Below are positions 25,330 through 33,774 of a stretch of 45,802 bases of DNA, piece by piece. The stretch covers positions 1 to 45,802 of the forward strand of contig JAGHIA010000003.1 of assembly GCA_017887445.1 (NCBI GenBank). Direction: 5' to 3'. A model generated the notes under the pieces. That model made no database searches, was not told the origin of the DNA, and saw only the letters and a list, made by a program, of their open reading frames with translations. The DNA is from Fusicatenibacter sp. Its GTDB lineage: Bacteria; Bacillota; Clostridia; Lachnospirales; Lachnospiraceae. The position numbers and the translations under genes are program-made. Within the stretch, counting starts at the first letter, position 1, and every line of letters begins with the position of its first letter.

Positions 25330-25354
25330 TTTTACCCCTTTCATGGCGCGCTGG
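25330..25354 (-). repeat. leader-type repeat before the GH88 start (copy 3)
   Basis: The minus-strand GCAGCCAGCGCGCCATGAAA then GGGGTAAAA directly before the ATG resembles the leaders of nfo (CGGCCAGTGCGCCACGAAA) and of the MATE gene (GCAGCGAGTGCGCCATGAAA). It supplies the ribosome site. Confidence 0.5.
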
Positions 25355-25403
25355 CTGCACGCCTGTCTTTCCTTCCGCAGCGCCGCATGCTTTTTCATTT
25401 CTG

Positions 25404-27122
25404 TCACAGCAGTTTCTCCATCTCCTTCTTGGCGACCTGAAAATAATCAAAATCCGCAGGCGCGCCAAACCCCGTCAGATCCTGGCAGCATATTCCTACC
25501 ATAGTTCCTGTGAACCATCCTTCCAAACAGGCTTCGTCCGACAGAAATCCTGCGCTGACCGCTGGTCCAAAGCTGCGAATCTCCTGTCCCCGGTAACCAC
25601 AGCGAAACTGTACCATGGTCCCTTCCAGTTCCAGTCCCAGAACAAGCGCCCGCCCGGCTTCCACCGGGATATAACCGGTCAGATAGGTATAGGATTTATT
25701 TTCCGCCTTTAAAAGGGTCACACACTTTCCCACATCCTCATCATGGGAAATATGAAGATAAAGATAATTGTCCGTATCATACAGAAGGATCAGGCCCGCC
25801 ATCTGCTTAAACACCTCCGGTTCAAACTCCAGACATGTCTCGGCAGTCATCCGGTATTCCGTCATTCTCCGTGCGATCAGCGTCTGGGAGAACTTTGACG
25901 AAAGCCCGCTTCGCCCATACATGCGCAGCCATCCCGGCCGGACGCTAAGTGATAAATACCTCTCGTCCATGGGGATTCTCAGCGACTGGTAATCCAGATT
26001 CAGGAGAGGCGCGTCAAAATCATCCCGCACCAAAGACTCTCCAGACTGCTCCCAGCCTGCATTCCTGCCGGATTCCCAACGCTCACGAATATCCTGCTTT
26101 TCCAGAAACGAGGGAAGCTCTTCATATTCCCGGGGCAATCCGCTGCCATCGGCAGTTACCGGCCATCCGTCCTCTGTCCAACTGATTTTCCGGATGGCGG
26201 TCTCCCGGCCGATCATATATCTGCGGCTGCCCGCAAACCGCGGCGCATCCTTCGGATTCCGCTCGCCGGACGGTCTTGCGCACAGATAAACCGCGTACCA
26301 CTCCCCGTCCTGCGTCTCCACCAGATCGCAGTGTCCTGCCTTCTGCAGCGGCAGCTCCGGATGATGTCTGGAGGTCAGGACAGAATAGGCCTCGCCCTCC
26401 TGCCAGCGTGGATCTGGCCTGGGCCGGTACATTTCATACGGCCCAAAGACACTCCCTGCACGCAGGACCGTCTGGCCGTGAAGTTCTCCGGTTCCCGTAT
26501 CCGCGCAGAACAGATAGTACCAGTCCCCGCGCCGGAAAATATGCGGTCCCTCCAGAAAAATATGCTCTCCCGTATATATCTCCCGCACCGGCCCCACCAT
26601 ACACTCCCGCCGGGCATCATATTCCTGCAGCACAATCCGGCCAGCGTACTTTTTTGGCACCCGATGGTCCGTGACCATGCTGACCATATATTTTCTTCCA
26701 TCCCGGTCATGGAACAGAGACGGGTCAAACCCAAAATTATTCAGCGGCACCGGCTCCGACCACGGACCACGGATATCTTTTGTCTTCACAAGAAAATTTT
26801 CCGTGTCATACATGTTGCAGTAAAACGAACGGACGATGGTATAAACCAGATAATACGTCCCGTCGTCATACGTCAGACACGGCGCCCAGATTCCCTGAGA
26901 CGCTCCCACCCCTCGCAGATCCAGCTGGGATATCCGGTTCAGTGGATACCCAATCAGTTCCCAGTGCACCAGGTCCCGGGAATGATGCAGACGCACTCCC
27001 GGCCACCACTCAAAGGTGGATGTGGCGATGTAATAATCCTCTCCCACCCGTATCACCGACGGGTCCGGATGGAATCCGCGAAGGATCGGATTGTGAATGG
27101 ATTGCTCTTTATCTTCCTGCAT
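25404..27122 (-). CDS. GH43 glycoside hydrolase (xylosidase/arabinofuranosidase-like)
   Basis: A 572-residue cytoplasmic enzyme. Residues 1 to about 320 are a five-bladed GH43 propeller with the catalytic residues visible: base D20 (GFHPDPSVIR), pKa modulator D133 (NNFGFDPSLFHD) and acid E191 (IFLEGPHIF). Residues about 350-572 form a second beta-sandwich domain as in beta-xylosidase-type GH43 members. There is no signal peptide. It would remove xylose or arabinose from imported oligosaccharides. GAGGATATAT precedes the start. GH88 follows on the same strand with 74 bp between the stop and the chosen GH88 start. Confidence 0.92.
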   Translation of the reverse strand: MQEDKEQSIHNPILRGFHPDPSVIRVGEDYYIATSTFEWWPGVRLHHSRDLVHWELIGYPLNRISQLDLRGVGASQGIWAPCLTYDDGTYYLVYTIVRSFYCNMYDTENFLVKTKDIRGPWSEPVPLNNFGFDPSLFHDRDGRKYMVSMVTDHRVPKKYAGRIVLQEYDARRECMVGPVREIYTGEHIFLEGPHIFRRGDWYYLFCADTGTGELHGQTVLRAGSVFGPYEMYRPRPDPRWQEGEAYSVLTSRHHPELPLQKAGHCDLVETQDGEWYAVYLCARPSGERNPKDAPRFAGSRRYMIGRETAIRKISWTEDGWPVTADGSGLPREYEELPSFLEKQDIRERWESGRNAGWEQSGESLVRDDFDAPLLNLDYQSLRIPMDERYLSLSVRPGWLRMYGRSGLSSKFSQTLIARRMTEYRMTAETCLEFEPEVFKQMAGLILLYDTDNYLYLHISHDEDVGKCVTLLKAENKSYTYLTGYIPVEAGRALVLGLELEGTMVQFRCGYRGQEIRSFGPAVSAGFLSDEACLEGWFTGTMVGICCQDLTGFGAPADFDYFQVAKKEMEKLL

Positions 27123-27237
27123 GTATATATCCTCGGCTTTCTTTTTGTTTCCTCTTTTGTAAAACAGCTGCCTTGCCCTGCTTTTATCTTATTTTCGTCT
27201 GTCTGGCGCCGCAATAGCAATTTTCCTTGAAACAGGG

Positions 27238-27270
27238 TAAAAAAAGAAAGCGGCATACCGTTGATGCCGC
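27238..27270 (-). terminator. terminator after mnmM
   Basis: Minus-strand GCGGCAT-CAACGGT-ATGCCGC followed by TTTCTTTTTT. Confidence 0.8.
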
Positions 27271-27303
27271 AGAGAAAATAGTCACAACAGACCTCCATGA
27301 TAT

Positions 27304-27870
27304 TTAGTTTTTGAAAATAAACACCGGCAGCGGCGGACAGTTTTTCCGGTTATAATACTCATTCACGATCACCGTATACTCCTTCGCAGACAGTTCTTTC
27401 ACATAACTCAGTATGCAGTCCTTTTCTTCGAATCCGGTATCCCCGCCGCTGTAAATGCATAAACTCATCATACCGCCGCTTTTCAGTATCTTCAGGCTTT
27501 TCTGAACCGCCGCAAGGCTTGTCCCGGCCTGGGTGGCGATCCTGTGGTCGCCTCCCGGAAGATACCCGAAGTTAAAGCATATAACATCCGCCGTTTTCGG
27601 CGCGAAGTAGCGGTCTATCTTTTCATGTCCGTCTTTTATCAGATGAACATTTTTGCCGTACCCATGTTTGTCCAGCAGCGCCCTCGTCGCGTCAAGCGCC
27701 TGCTCCTGGATATCAAAGGCCCAGACGCTGCCCTCTTTCCCAGCCAGTTCGCATAAAAACAATGTGTCACGGCCCTTTCCCATGGTGGCGTCAATATAGA
27801 CTCCCTGTTTGACCGCATGCGGCCGGATAATGGAATGACACCAATCTGTGATCTGATATCCCATGGCCAT
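27304..27870 (-). CDS. mnmM: tRNA 5-(aminomethyl)-2-thiouridine methyltransferase (YtqB family)
   Basis: A 188-residue SAM-dependent methyltransferase of the YtqB/MnmM family, which completes the mnm5s2U modification at tRNA wobble position 34 in Gram-positive bacteria. Motif I is unusual and diagnostic: DATMGKGRDT at 27-36. The second signature is FNFGYLPGGDHRIAT. The full length matches the family. AAAGGAGG lies three bases before the ATG. Its leader consists of a family D element remnant (27889-27994) that joins it directly to a truncated AAA-ATPase gene, so its promoter was probably replaced or supplied by that rearrangement. Confidence 0.88.
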   Translation of the reverse strand: MAMGYQITDWCHSIIRPHAVKQGVYIDATMGKGRDTLFLCELAGKEGSVWAFDIQEQALDATRALLDKHGYGKNVHLIKDGHEKIDRYFAPKTADVICFNFGYLPGGDHRIATQAGTSLAAVQKSLKILKSGGMMSLCIYSGGDTGFEEKDCILSYVKELSAKEYTVIVNEYYNRKNCPPLPVFIFKN

Positions 27871-27888
27871 GTACCTCCTTTACTCTCT

Positions 27889-27994
27889 GTTCCGAAATCA
27901 GGAGGCGCAGCGGGCTTACGCAGACTGATTCCGGGGCAAATCCCACGCAAAGTGGGGCGTGCAGATTGCAGGAATGAATTTTCAAACACGCTCT
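27889..27994. repeat. partial family D element
   Basis: Read on the minus strand, TAGAGCGTGTTTGAAAATTC, CTGCACGCCCCACTTTGCGT and CTGCGCCTCCTGATTTCGGAAC match the first 105 bp or so of the element at 3112-3274. The other end is missing and abuts the mnmM ribosome site. The intact end coincides with the premature stop of the AAA-ATPase remnant. Confidence 0.75.
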
Positions 27995-28868
27995 AATTGT
28001 CTGTCCCGATAAAGACTTTTTTTCCGGAGAAAGCAAATCCGTCATACCATTTTTTGACTTCCTGCTTCCTTTCTTCCAACCCGTATTCGCGCAAAGCCGC
28101 AGCAACTTCCCCTTCCGTAAAGCCAAAGCAGTCTGCGTATTCCGTGGATGTAACCGTCACGACTTTCAGATGGTTCAGATCGGAAAAAATGGACTCTTTG
28201 CTGATCCTTGTGATTCCTGTCATGATCCCCCGTTCCAGATACGGGTTATCCTTGAACGTCGCGTTCAGAAGATTCCGGATAAAATCCGCCAGCTCCTGCC
28301 AGTAGCCTTTTACATACGCCTCCTGCATAGGAGTGTCGTACTCATCCAGCAGAACGATCACCTTTTTTCCATAATAACGCTCCAGGTAGCAGGAAAGCTT
28401 TTTCAATGTCAGCGAAGCCTCATACTCCGGCATCTCAGCGGAAACCTTTCGAAACTCCTCTTTCTCCTGCTCGCTCAAAAGCGTTCCTTCCAGGAGAAAT
28501 TGGAAATTTTGATACAACATCTGGATCGTCGCGCAGATTTTCTTTTTTGCTTCCACAAAAGTCCGTTCCTTGACAGATGAAAAGGTAAGCGAGAGCACCG
28601 GATACGTTCCCTGCATTTCCCGGTATTTTTTATCCTTCCATATTTCCATCTCCTGAAAACATGGATTTCCCGCATATGAAATGGAGAAAAACTGCTCCAC
28701 CATGCTCATGGTCAGCGTTTTTCCGAAACGCCTCGGCCTGGCGATCAATGTCACCTCATCTTTACCTTCCCACCATTCCCTGATAAATTTTGTCTTGTCT
28801 ATATAAAATACATGTTCTCTCTGGATTTTCGAGAAATCCTGAATCCCAATACCGATTACCCGCGCCAT
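27993..28868 (-). pseudogene. truncated AAA-ATPase-like/PD-(D/E)XK protein
   Basis: The frame encodes 291 residues equivalent to the N-terminal half of the neighbouring 570-residue protein. It has FSKIQREHVFYIDKTKFIRE, the ARPRRFGKTLTMS P-loop (44-51), VIVLLDEYDTPMQEAYVKGY and TGITRISKESIFSDLNH. It ends YDGFAFSGKKVFIGTDN exactly where a family D element begins, so the lid region end and the C-terminal nuclease domain are lost. It starts within 12 bp of the end of its homologue, with AGAGGTGG upstream. Its ATPase core may still be translated, but as a family member it is broken. Confidence 0.82.
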
Positions 28869-30568
28869 GCTGTCACCACCTCTGAAGAACTCATTACCCT
28901 GCACCGTTTTTTATAACATGCAATCCCATATTTCAAGATTTTTTCCACGCCTTCATACTTCAATTCTTCTGAATAGCGAGTCTTTTCAATCTGGTCTAAC
29001 GCTTTTTGGCAGCTCTCCTCCAGATTGCCGTCATGAGCATATTTCACTTCCAGAATAATTCCGACAGAAGAATCTTCTGTTTCCACCACAATGTCACTAT
29101 ACCCGTCTCCCATCTCGCGGTTAGAAGAAATTCCCCAGCTGTCTTTCACTCCCAGGATTCCAAGCAGTATGCCGTGATAAAAATTTTCTTTCATTGGCCT
29201 ATTCACAAAGGTATCCCGAATACTGACCGTTTTTCGCAAATATTCCTCAAAATATTTTTCTACTTTCTGTGCATCTCCTTTTTCCAACGCATCACAAAAC
29301 TGATTCAGCGCATATCCGTCTTCCTTTACCTGTGCCTTAAAATACTCCATGATCTGTTCCGTAAAAATATTCCGTATTTCCAGATTAGGGATCACCAGCC
29401 GAAGCCTGTTGCCCTCCGCTCTCCCTCTCTGTGTCAAATAGCCGGTAGTAAATAACACACTCCAGACATTTTCAATATTCTGATACATTTCTTTATAGGT
29501 AAGCTCCTGCCGGATTTCCTTTGTAATTTCTTCTCCTGCGATCAAACGCTCGATTTCCCGCTTTGTGGTCTGATTTTTTGCCTTTTCAACAAAAAACCGC
29601 ACAGCATCGTTTCCGCTTGTATTCATCCAATAATTCTGCGGCTGGGCCTGCGGGTCTTTTCGCAGAACGTCACAATAATTCAGCACATCCCAGGGGCAGT
29701 AAACATCCACGTTGCCAAACCGGTAACCGTCGTACCAGGTTTTTACCGTTTCCAAATGCTTTTCAAGGCCGTAATAAGCGAAAAGCTCCTGAACCTCCGA
29801 ATCTGTAAAACCAAAGAACTCATCAAATTCCACGTCTGAAACAGATCGGACTTTCGGATTATTCAAACCGGTAAAAATGCTTTCTTTTGATATCCTCATA
29901 CATCCGGTCAGCACTGCGAACTTCAGGCTGTCATTTGTCTTCAGCGCCTGCTCAAACATACTTCTGACCAGAAAAACCATTTGATCGTAATAACCGTTTT
30001 CAAAGGCTTTTGCCAAAGGAACGTCATATTCATCAATAAGAATAATCACCTGCCTGCCATAGTGCTTTTCCAGCAGACGTGATAATTCTCTGAGACTTCC
30101 AAAAAGAACTGCCTCGTCCATTTCTCTTTCAAGCATTTCCCGAAAGCTGTTCCTGTCTCCCTCAGACAGCCGCGGACTTTCCAAAAGATCCTCTAGCTTC
30201 AGAGCGGTTTCCTGGATCACTCTCGACGCCATTTTGAACGCTGTCTCATAAGTAAGAGCATTGACCCCCTTTAAAGAAATAGAAAGAACCGGATATTTCC
30301 CCATATATTTCTCGCACAGTTCCGTCTCCTTCATAATTTCCAGTCCATGGAAAACAGATATATCACTGTCCACGGAAAAGAACGTCTGCAGCATACTCAT
30401 ATTCAAAGATTTTCCAAATCTTCTTGGCCTGGTAAAAAGGTTCACTTCTCCCCAGTTATAGAGAAGATCCCGGATCAGTCCTGTTTTATCAACGTAATAA
30501 AAATCTTCTTTCCGCAGCTTTTCAAAGTTTTCTATTCCAATCGGTAGTTTTTTCTGTGTTCGGGTCAT
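28856..30568 (-). CDS. AAA-ATPase-like protein with C-terminal PD-(D/E)XK nuclease domain
   Basis: A 570-residue protein of a family expanded in Bacteroidetes and gut Clostridia, with domains usually named AAA-ATPase_like and PDDEXK_9. The N-terminal ATPase has FTRPRRFGKSLNMS (P-loop, 46-59) and the Walker B-like VIILIDEYDVPLAKAFENGY. The C-terminal nuclease core is SDIVVETEDSSVGIILEVKY (D...E-x-K) followed by ALDQIEKTRYSEEL. Function is not established; a mobile or defence-related role has been suggested for relatives. AAAGGAGG precedes ATG 30568. The longer frame into the upstream palindrome is rejected. A truncated paralogue follows immediately. Confidence 0.9.
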   Translation of the reverse strand: MTRTQKKLPIGIENFEKLRKEDFYYVDKTGLIRDLLYNWGEVNLFTRPRRFGKSLNMSMLQTFFSVDSDISVFHGLEIMKETELCEKYMGKYPVLSISLKGVNALTYETAFKMASRVIQETALKLEDLLESPRLSEGDRNSFREMLEREMDEAVLFGSLRELSRLLEKHYGRQVIILIDEYDVPLAKAFENGYYDQMVFLVRSMFEQALKTNDSLKFAVLTGCMRISKESIFTGLNNPKVRSVSDVEFDEFFGFTDSEVQELFAYYGLEKHLETVKTWYDGYRFGNVDVYCPWDVLNYCDVLRKDPQAQPQNYWMNTSGNDAVRFFVEKAKNQTTKREIERLIAGEEITKEIRQELTYKEMYQNIENVWSVLFTTGYLTQRGRAEGNRLRLVIPNLEIRNIFTEQIMEYFKAQVKEDGYALNQFCDALEKGDAQKVEKYFEEYLRKTVSIRDTFVNRPMKENFYHGILLGILGVKDSWGISSNREMGDGYSDIVVETEDSSVGIILEVKYAHDGNLEESCQKALDQIEKTRYSEELKYEGVEKILKYGIACYKKRCRVMSSSEVVTAWRG

Positions 30569-30670
30569 TGTCGTCCGGCCTCCTTTTATCGCCTGAAACA
30601 TGGGTGTCTTTTTTCTATTATACTGAAATTCAGCAGCAATGTAAATTTTTCTTTTTCGCTTTTTTGGGAC

Positions 30671-30933
30671 GAAAGGCGCGCGGGAGCGGCGGCCTGTGTG
30701 TGGCGGGGACGGCTGAGGGGATGCGGAAAATCTAAGCGCCCCGGAGGCGTTCCGCACGGGTACCGGCGCAATTCGACAGGAATGCCTGATGCATTCCCGG
30801 CTCAGTGCGCCTCAGAACCCGGACGGGTAGTCCGGGTTCTGCCCCGTGCGGAACGCCTCCGGGGCGCTAAGATTTTCTCGCATCCCCTCAGCCGTCCCCG
30901 CCACACACAGGCCGCCGCTCCCGCGCGCCTTTC
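30671..30933. repeat. long inverted repeat 3
   Basis: A 263-bp palindrome with arms of about 90 nt (30671-30760 and 30843-30933) that are almost perfectly complementary. The outer word is GAAAGGCGCGCGGGAGCGGC and the inner is CGCCCCGGAGGCGTTCCGCA. The 82-bp loop contains its own hairpin (CCCGGACGGGTAGTCCGGG). It lies between the AAA-ATPase gene and an opposite-strand gene. The stretch 30934-31195 holds only a probable TGCTATAAT extended -10 at 31127-31135. Confidence 0.9.
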
Positions 30934-31195
30934 TGGTATTGGCTGGCCGGATGCTATATGCCGACACGTTTTCAATGGCGATTCTTCTGACAAAATATCA
31001 GGTGTTGTGAGTCTTTTTGCTTATGTGTAACTTTCAAGTGGATAAATAGTTATGCTCATGTACTTAGACCATATAAAAACGTATATCTATTTTTCAGGGA
31101 ATTTGTTCGTTTTTCCTTGGATGATATGCTATAATGTTCTCAGGTAATCCGCGTGTGCTGTTTGGGGTATGGGGTATGGAGAGGAGCAGAAAACC

Positions 31196-31759
31196 ATGAA
31201 GAAAAGTATGAAGAAAAGAAAGTTTATTTTATTTCTTGCAATTCCGATCATCCTGATCGCGGCTGTGGGTATTGGTGTGAAGATTTATTCGCGGACGGTT
31301 CGGATTTCGGGTTCTGCTGAAAATGATCTGATGGAGGAACTGGTCGCGTTTCATGGGGAAAGTTATACGGGAAAACCTATTCTGACGGAAACGATCGGGC
31401 AGGCGGAATTCTCTGTTCTGGAGAGTCTGGAGTTTTCTATGGACGCAGAGCAGAAGCGGCCCTGGAACGATTCCATGCCGGAACAGGATAACAAGGGAAC
31501 TTTGCTCTCCAAAGCTTACTGGATCTCCATTTATAACTGCCGGGCGGAGTATGTCCGGTATGTCGTTGCTGATGGAGAGAAAATTCCCGGGACGGAAACG
31601 TATAAATATATTTCTTATAAGGCATATGAGGACAATGATCTGAATTCCCGCGCCACTGCGTTTCTTGATGCTTCGTCCGCGCAATGCACCTACAGCGGTT
31701 CGCAAGAGGAGTATGAGGATTTGGAGGCATTGATCGCAAAGGCATATGATCGTTCCTGA
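31196..31759 (+). CDS. membrane-anchored protein of unknown function
   Basis: A 187-residue protein with a basic N-terminus and one membrane helix at about 8-30 (FILFLAIPIILIAAVGIGV). The rest is predicted outside the cell. I recognise no family; it has no repeated motif and only scattered aromatic/acidic patches (SKAYWISIYNCRAEYVRYVV). ATG at 31196 is chosen because GGAGAGGAG lies upstream and MKKSMKKRKF is a typical signal-anchor start; a start nine codons earlier lacks a site. An extended -10 TGCTATAAT lies about 60 bp upstream. It is a single gene closed by a shared terminator. Confidence 0.65.
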   Translation: MKKSMKKRKFILFLAIPIILIAAVGIGVKIYSRTVRISGSAENDLMEELVAFHGESYTGKPILTETIGQAEFSVLESLEFSMDAEQKRPWNDSMPEQDNKGTLLSKAYWISIYNCRAEYVRYVVADGEKIPGTETYKYISYKAYEDNDLNSRATAFLDASSAQCTYSGSQEEYEDLEALIAKAYDRS

Positions 31760-31762
31760 AAT

Positions 31763-31797
31763 TGGCTATTTGGCTCTTTGCTCGCGGAAATAAAATG
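31763..31797. repeat. short dispersed repeat, copy 2
   Basis: GGCTATTTGGCTCTTTGCTC and the following CGCGGAAATAAAATG match 8353-8388. Confidence 0.4.
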
Positions 31798-31813
31798 TAT
31801 CGGTTTTAACTTC

Positions 31814-31857
31814 AAAAACATCCAGGAAGTTCTCTGTAGAACTGCCTGGATGTTTTT
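31814..31857. terminator. bidirectional terminator
   Basis: AAAAACATCCAGG...CCTGGATGTTTTT with A and T runs on both sides, between convergent genes. Confidence 0.9.
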
Positions 31858-31905
31858 GAGGTTGGCAAAAGGATGTGTATACCGTTCCGCTGTGGAGAGT
31901 TTCCA

Positions 31906-32931
31906 CTATTTTTCCGCCTGCTCCAGTTTCTCAACATAAGGCATGACATCCTCAAGCATCTGTCTTCCGGACTGCAGTCCGCCTGGATTGATATACCAGG
32001 AACCTGCGTCGAGGGGATAAATGTCCCCGTTTTTATAGGCATCCGTATTCTGGATCATGGCATTATTCATAAAGTCATCGGCAGCGCTGGAGGTGGCGCC
32101 TTCTCCAATGGATTCATCATGGTTCAGCAGAAGGATGACCTGAGGATTTTCGGTCATGACATATTCTGCATTTACCTCCGCCCCGTGATGACTGGTAACC
32201 TCCGTGCTGGTGTCTGCGGGCGTGAAGCCAAGTACCTGATGTACCATTGCATAGCGTCCCACCGGTCCGTAAAATGTGATATATCCTCCGCCGATCATCA
32301 GAAACAGCGTCTCTTTTCCCGCAACTGTTTCCTTTACATGGGCAAACCCGTCCTCCAGCTCCTGAAGCTGGGAAAGGATTTCTTCTCTGGCCTGCGGAAA
32401 AATCTCTCCAAGAGTTTCACAGTTTCTCCTTACGTCTTCCGCAAAGGTATCGCCTTCCACCTGATAGAACAAAAGGTCTGCGTCCGGATACCGCTCTTTC
32501 AGCTGATCCACCGATTCCCCTTCATTTTCATCCCATGCGCCAAAACGATTTCCGTAAATGATCAGTTCCGGATCCAGCAGATCCAGCGTGTCATAATCCG
32601 CTTCAAACAGACTGCCGACATTTACATACTCGTCGCCGTAGTATTCGGACAGATAATCCGGCAGTACAGATTCTGTCTGCTGTACTCCCAGCTGCTCGAT
32701 CCCTGTATTTTCCATGCCGGCTGCGTCCAGAATATCCAGCGCCGACGGCTCCAGAATCGCCACGCGCTTTGGATTTACCCGGACCGTAACCTCTTTGTTA
32801 TTGGCGTCCAGAACCTTTACCGTTTCCGAAGGTTCGTTTACCGGCGTTTCCTCCGCACCGCAGGCCGCAAGCTGAAACAGCATGGCCGCCGCCACCGTCA
32901 AGGATAAAACTCTTGTCTTTTTACTTCTCAT
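31906..32931 (-). CDS. siderophore ABC transporter substrate-binding lipoprotein
   Basis: A 341-residue lipoprotein with lipobox LAAC (Cys 24) and a periplasmic-binding-protein fold of the FepB/FecB class. The opening KVLDANNKEVTVRVNPKRVA and LLDPELIIYGNRFGAW are typical, and similarity is strongest to YclQ-like receptors of Gram-positive ferri-siderophore importers. It would bind an iron-chelate outside the membrane for the two permeases upstream. AAAGGAGG precedes the start. It is the last gene of a four-gene operon and ends at a shared terminator. The exact siderophore cannot be read from sequence. Confidence 0.9.
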   Translation of the reverse strand: MRSKKTRVLSLTVAAAMLFQLAACGAEETPVNEPSETVKVLDANNKEVTVRVNPKRVAILEPSALDILDAAGMENTGIEQLGVQQTESVLPDYLSEYYGDEYVNVGSLFEADYDTLDLLDPELIIYGNRFGAWDENEGESVDQLKERYPDADLLFYQVEGDTFAEDVRRNCETLGEIFPQAREEILSQLQELEDGFAHVKETVAGKETLFLMIGGGYITFYGPVGRYAMVHQVLGFTPADTSTEVTSHHGAEVNAEYVMTENPQVILLLNHDESIGEGATSSAADDFMNNAMIQNTDAYKNGDIYPLDAGSWYINPGGLQSGRQMLEDVMPYVEKLEQAEK

Positions 32932-32970
32932 TCTCTCATCCTCCTTTGGATTTTTCTTAACCTATGATAT

Positions 32971-33774
32971 CTATATAAAACAGTCTTTCGACCGTTTTAT
33001 CTCCCTGTCTGGCTGCGGCTGAAAATATACGCAGACCTTCCTCTCTCCCACACGGATAATGTGAAACTCATGGTCAAACACATCTTTCAGAGTCTCGCCG
33101 TCGATGATCGATTCCGCCGGACCCTCACGAATGATCTCCCCGCCCTTCATCGCAACGATCTCATCAGCAAAAGCAGCGGCAAAATTGATGTCGTGGAGTA
33201 CGATGATCACGGTTTTGTCCAGCTCCTGTACCAGCTTCTGAAGAATGGTCATCATCTCCACAGAATACTTGATATCCAGATTGTTCAGAGGCTCATCCAG
33301 AAAAACATACCTGGTATCCTGCGCCAGGATCATTGCGATGTACGCTCTCTGCCGCTGTCCGCCTGACAGTTCATCGATAAATTTTTCCTTAATATTCTCC
33401 AGATCCATGTAGGCAATCGCCTCCCGGATCTTTGTTTCGTCGGCAGATTTCAGCCTGCCTTTGCTGTGGGGATACCGCCCGAAAGCCACCAGCTCCTGGA
33501 CCGTGATCCTCATACTCAGATGCTGTGTCTGTTTCAGAATGGCTATCTTCCTGGCAATCTCGATCGTCTCCATCTGACAGATATCCCTTCCATCCAGAAG
33601 GACCTGTCCGCTTTTTGCCGGTATCAGATTTGCCGCCACATTCAGCAGCGTCGTCTTTCCCGCCCCATTCGCTCCCACAAGCGCCGTGATACGCTTTTCT
33701 TTAATCTTCAGACTGACATTTTTCAAAATATCCTGTGTGCCGTAAGCCTGCGACACCTGCTTCAGTTCAATCAT
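32971..33774 (-). CDS. siderophore ABC transporter ATP-binding protein
   Basis: A 267-residue cytoplasmic ATPase. Walker A is GANGAGKTT (34-42), the Q-loop lies around AILKQTQHLSM, the signature is ELSGGQRQRAYIAMILAQ, Walker B is RYVFLDEPLNNLD and the switch histidine is VLHDINFA. The sequence is of the iron-complex FecE/YclP type. It overlaps the end of the preceding permease gene by 4 bp, indicating translational coupling. Confidence 0.95.
   Translation of the reverse strand: MIELKQVSQAYGTQDILKNVSLKIKEKRITALVGANGAGKTTLLNVAANLIPAKSGQVLLDGRDICQMETIEIARKIAILKQTQHLSMRITVQELVAFGRYPHSKGRLKSADETKIREAIAYMDLENIKEKFIDELSGGQRQRAYIAMILAQDTRYVFLDEPLNNLDIKYSVEMMTILQKLVQELDKTVIIVLHDINFAAAFADEIVAMKGGEIIREGPAESIIDGETLKDVFDHEFHIIRVGERKVCVYFQPQPDREIKRSKDCFI

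Noticed and set aside
30569-30757. N-terminal extension of the AAA-ATPase/nuclease protein
   Set aside because: It reaches into long inverted repeat 3 and lacks a start signal; ATG 30568 has AAAGGAGG.
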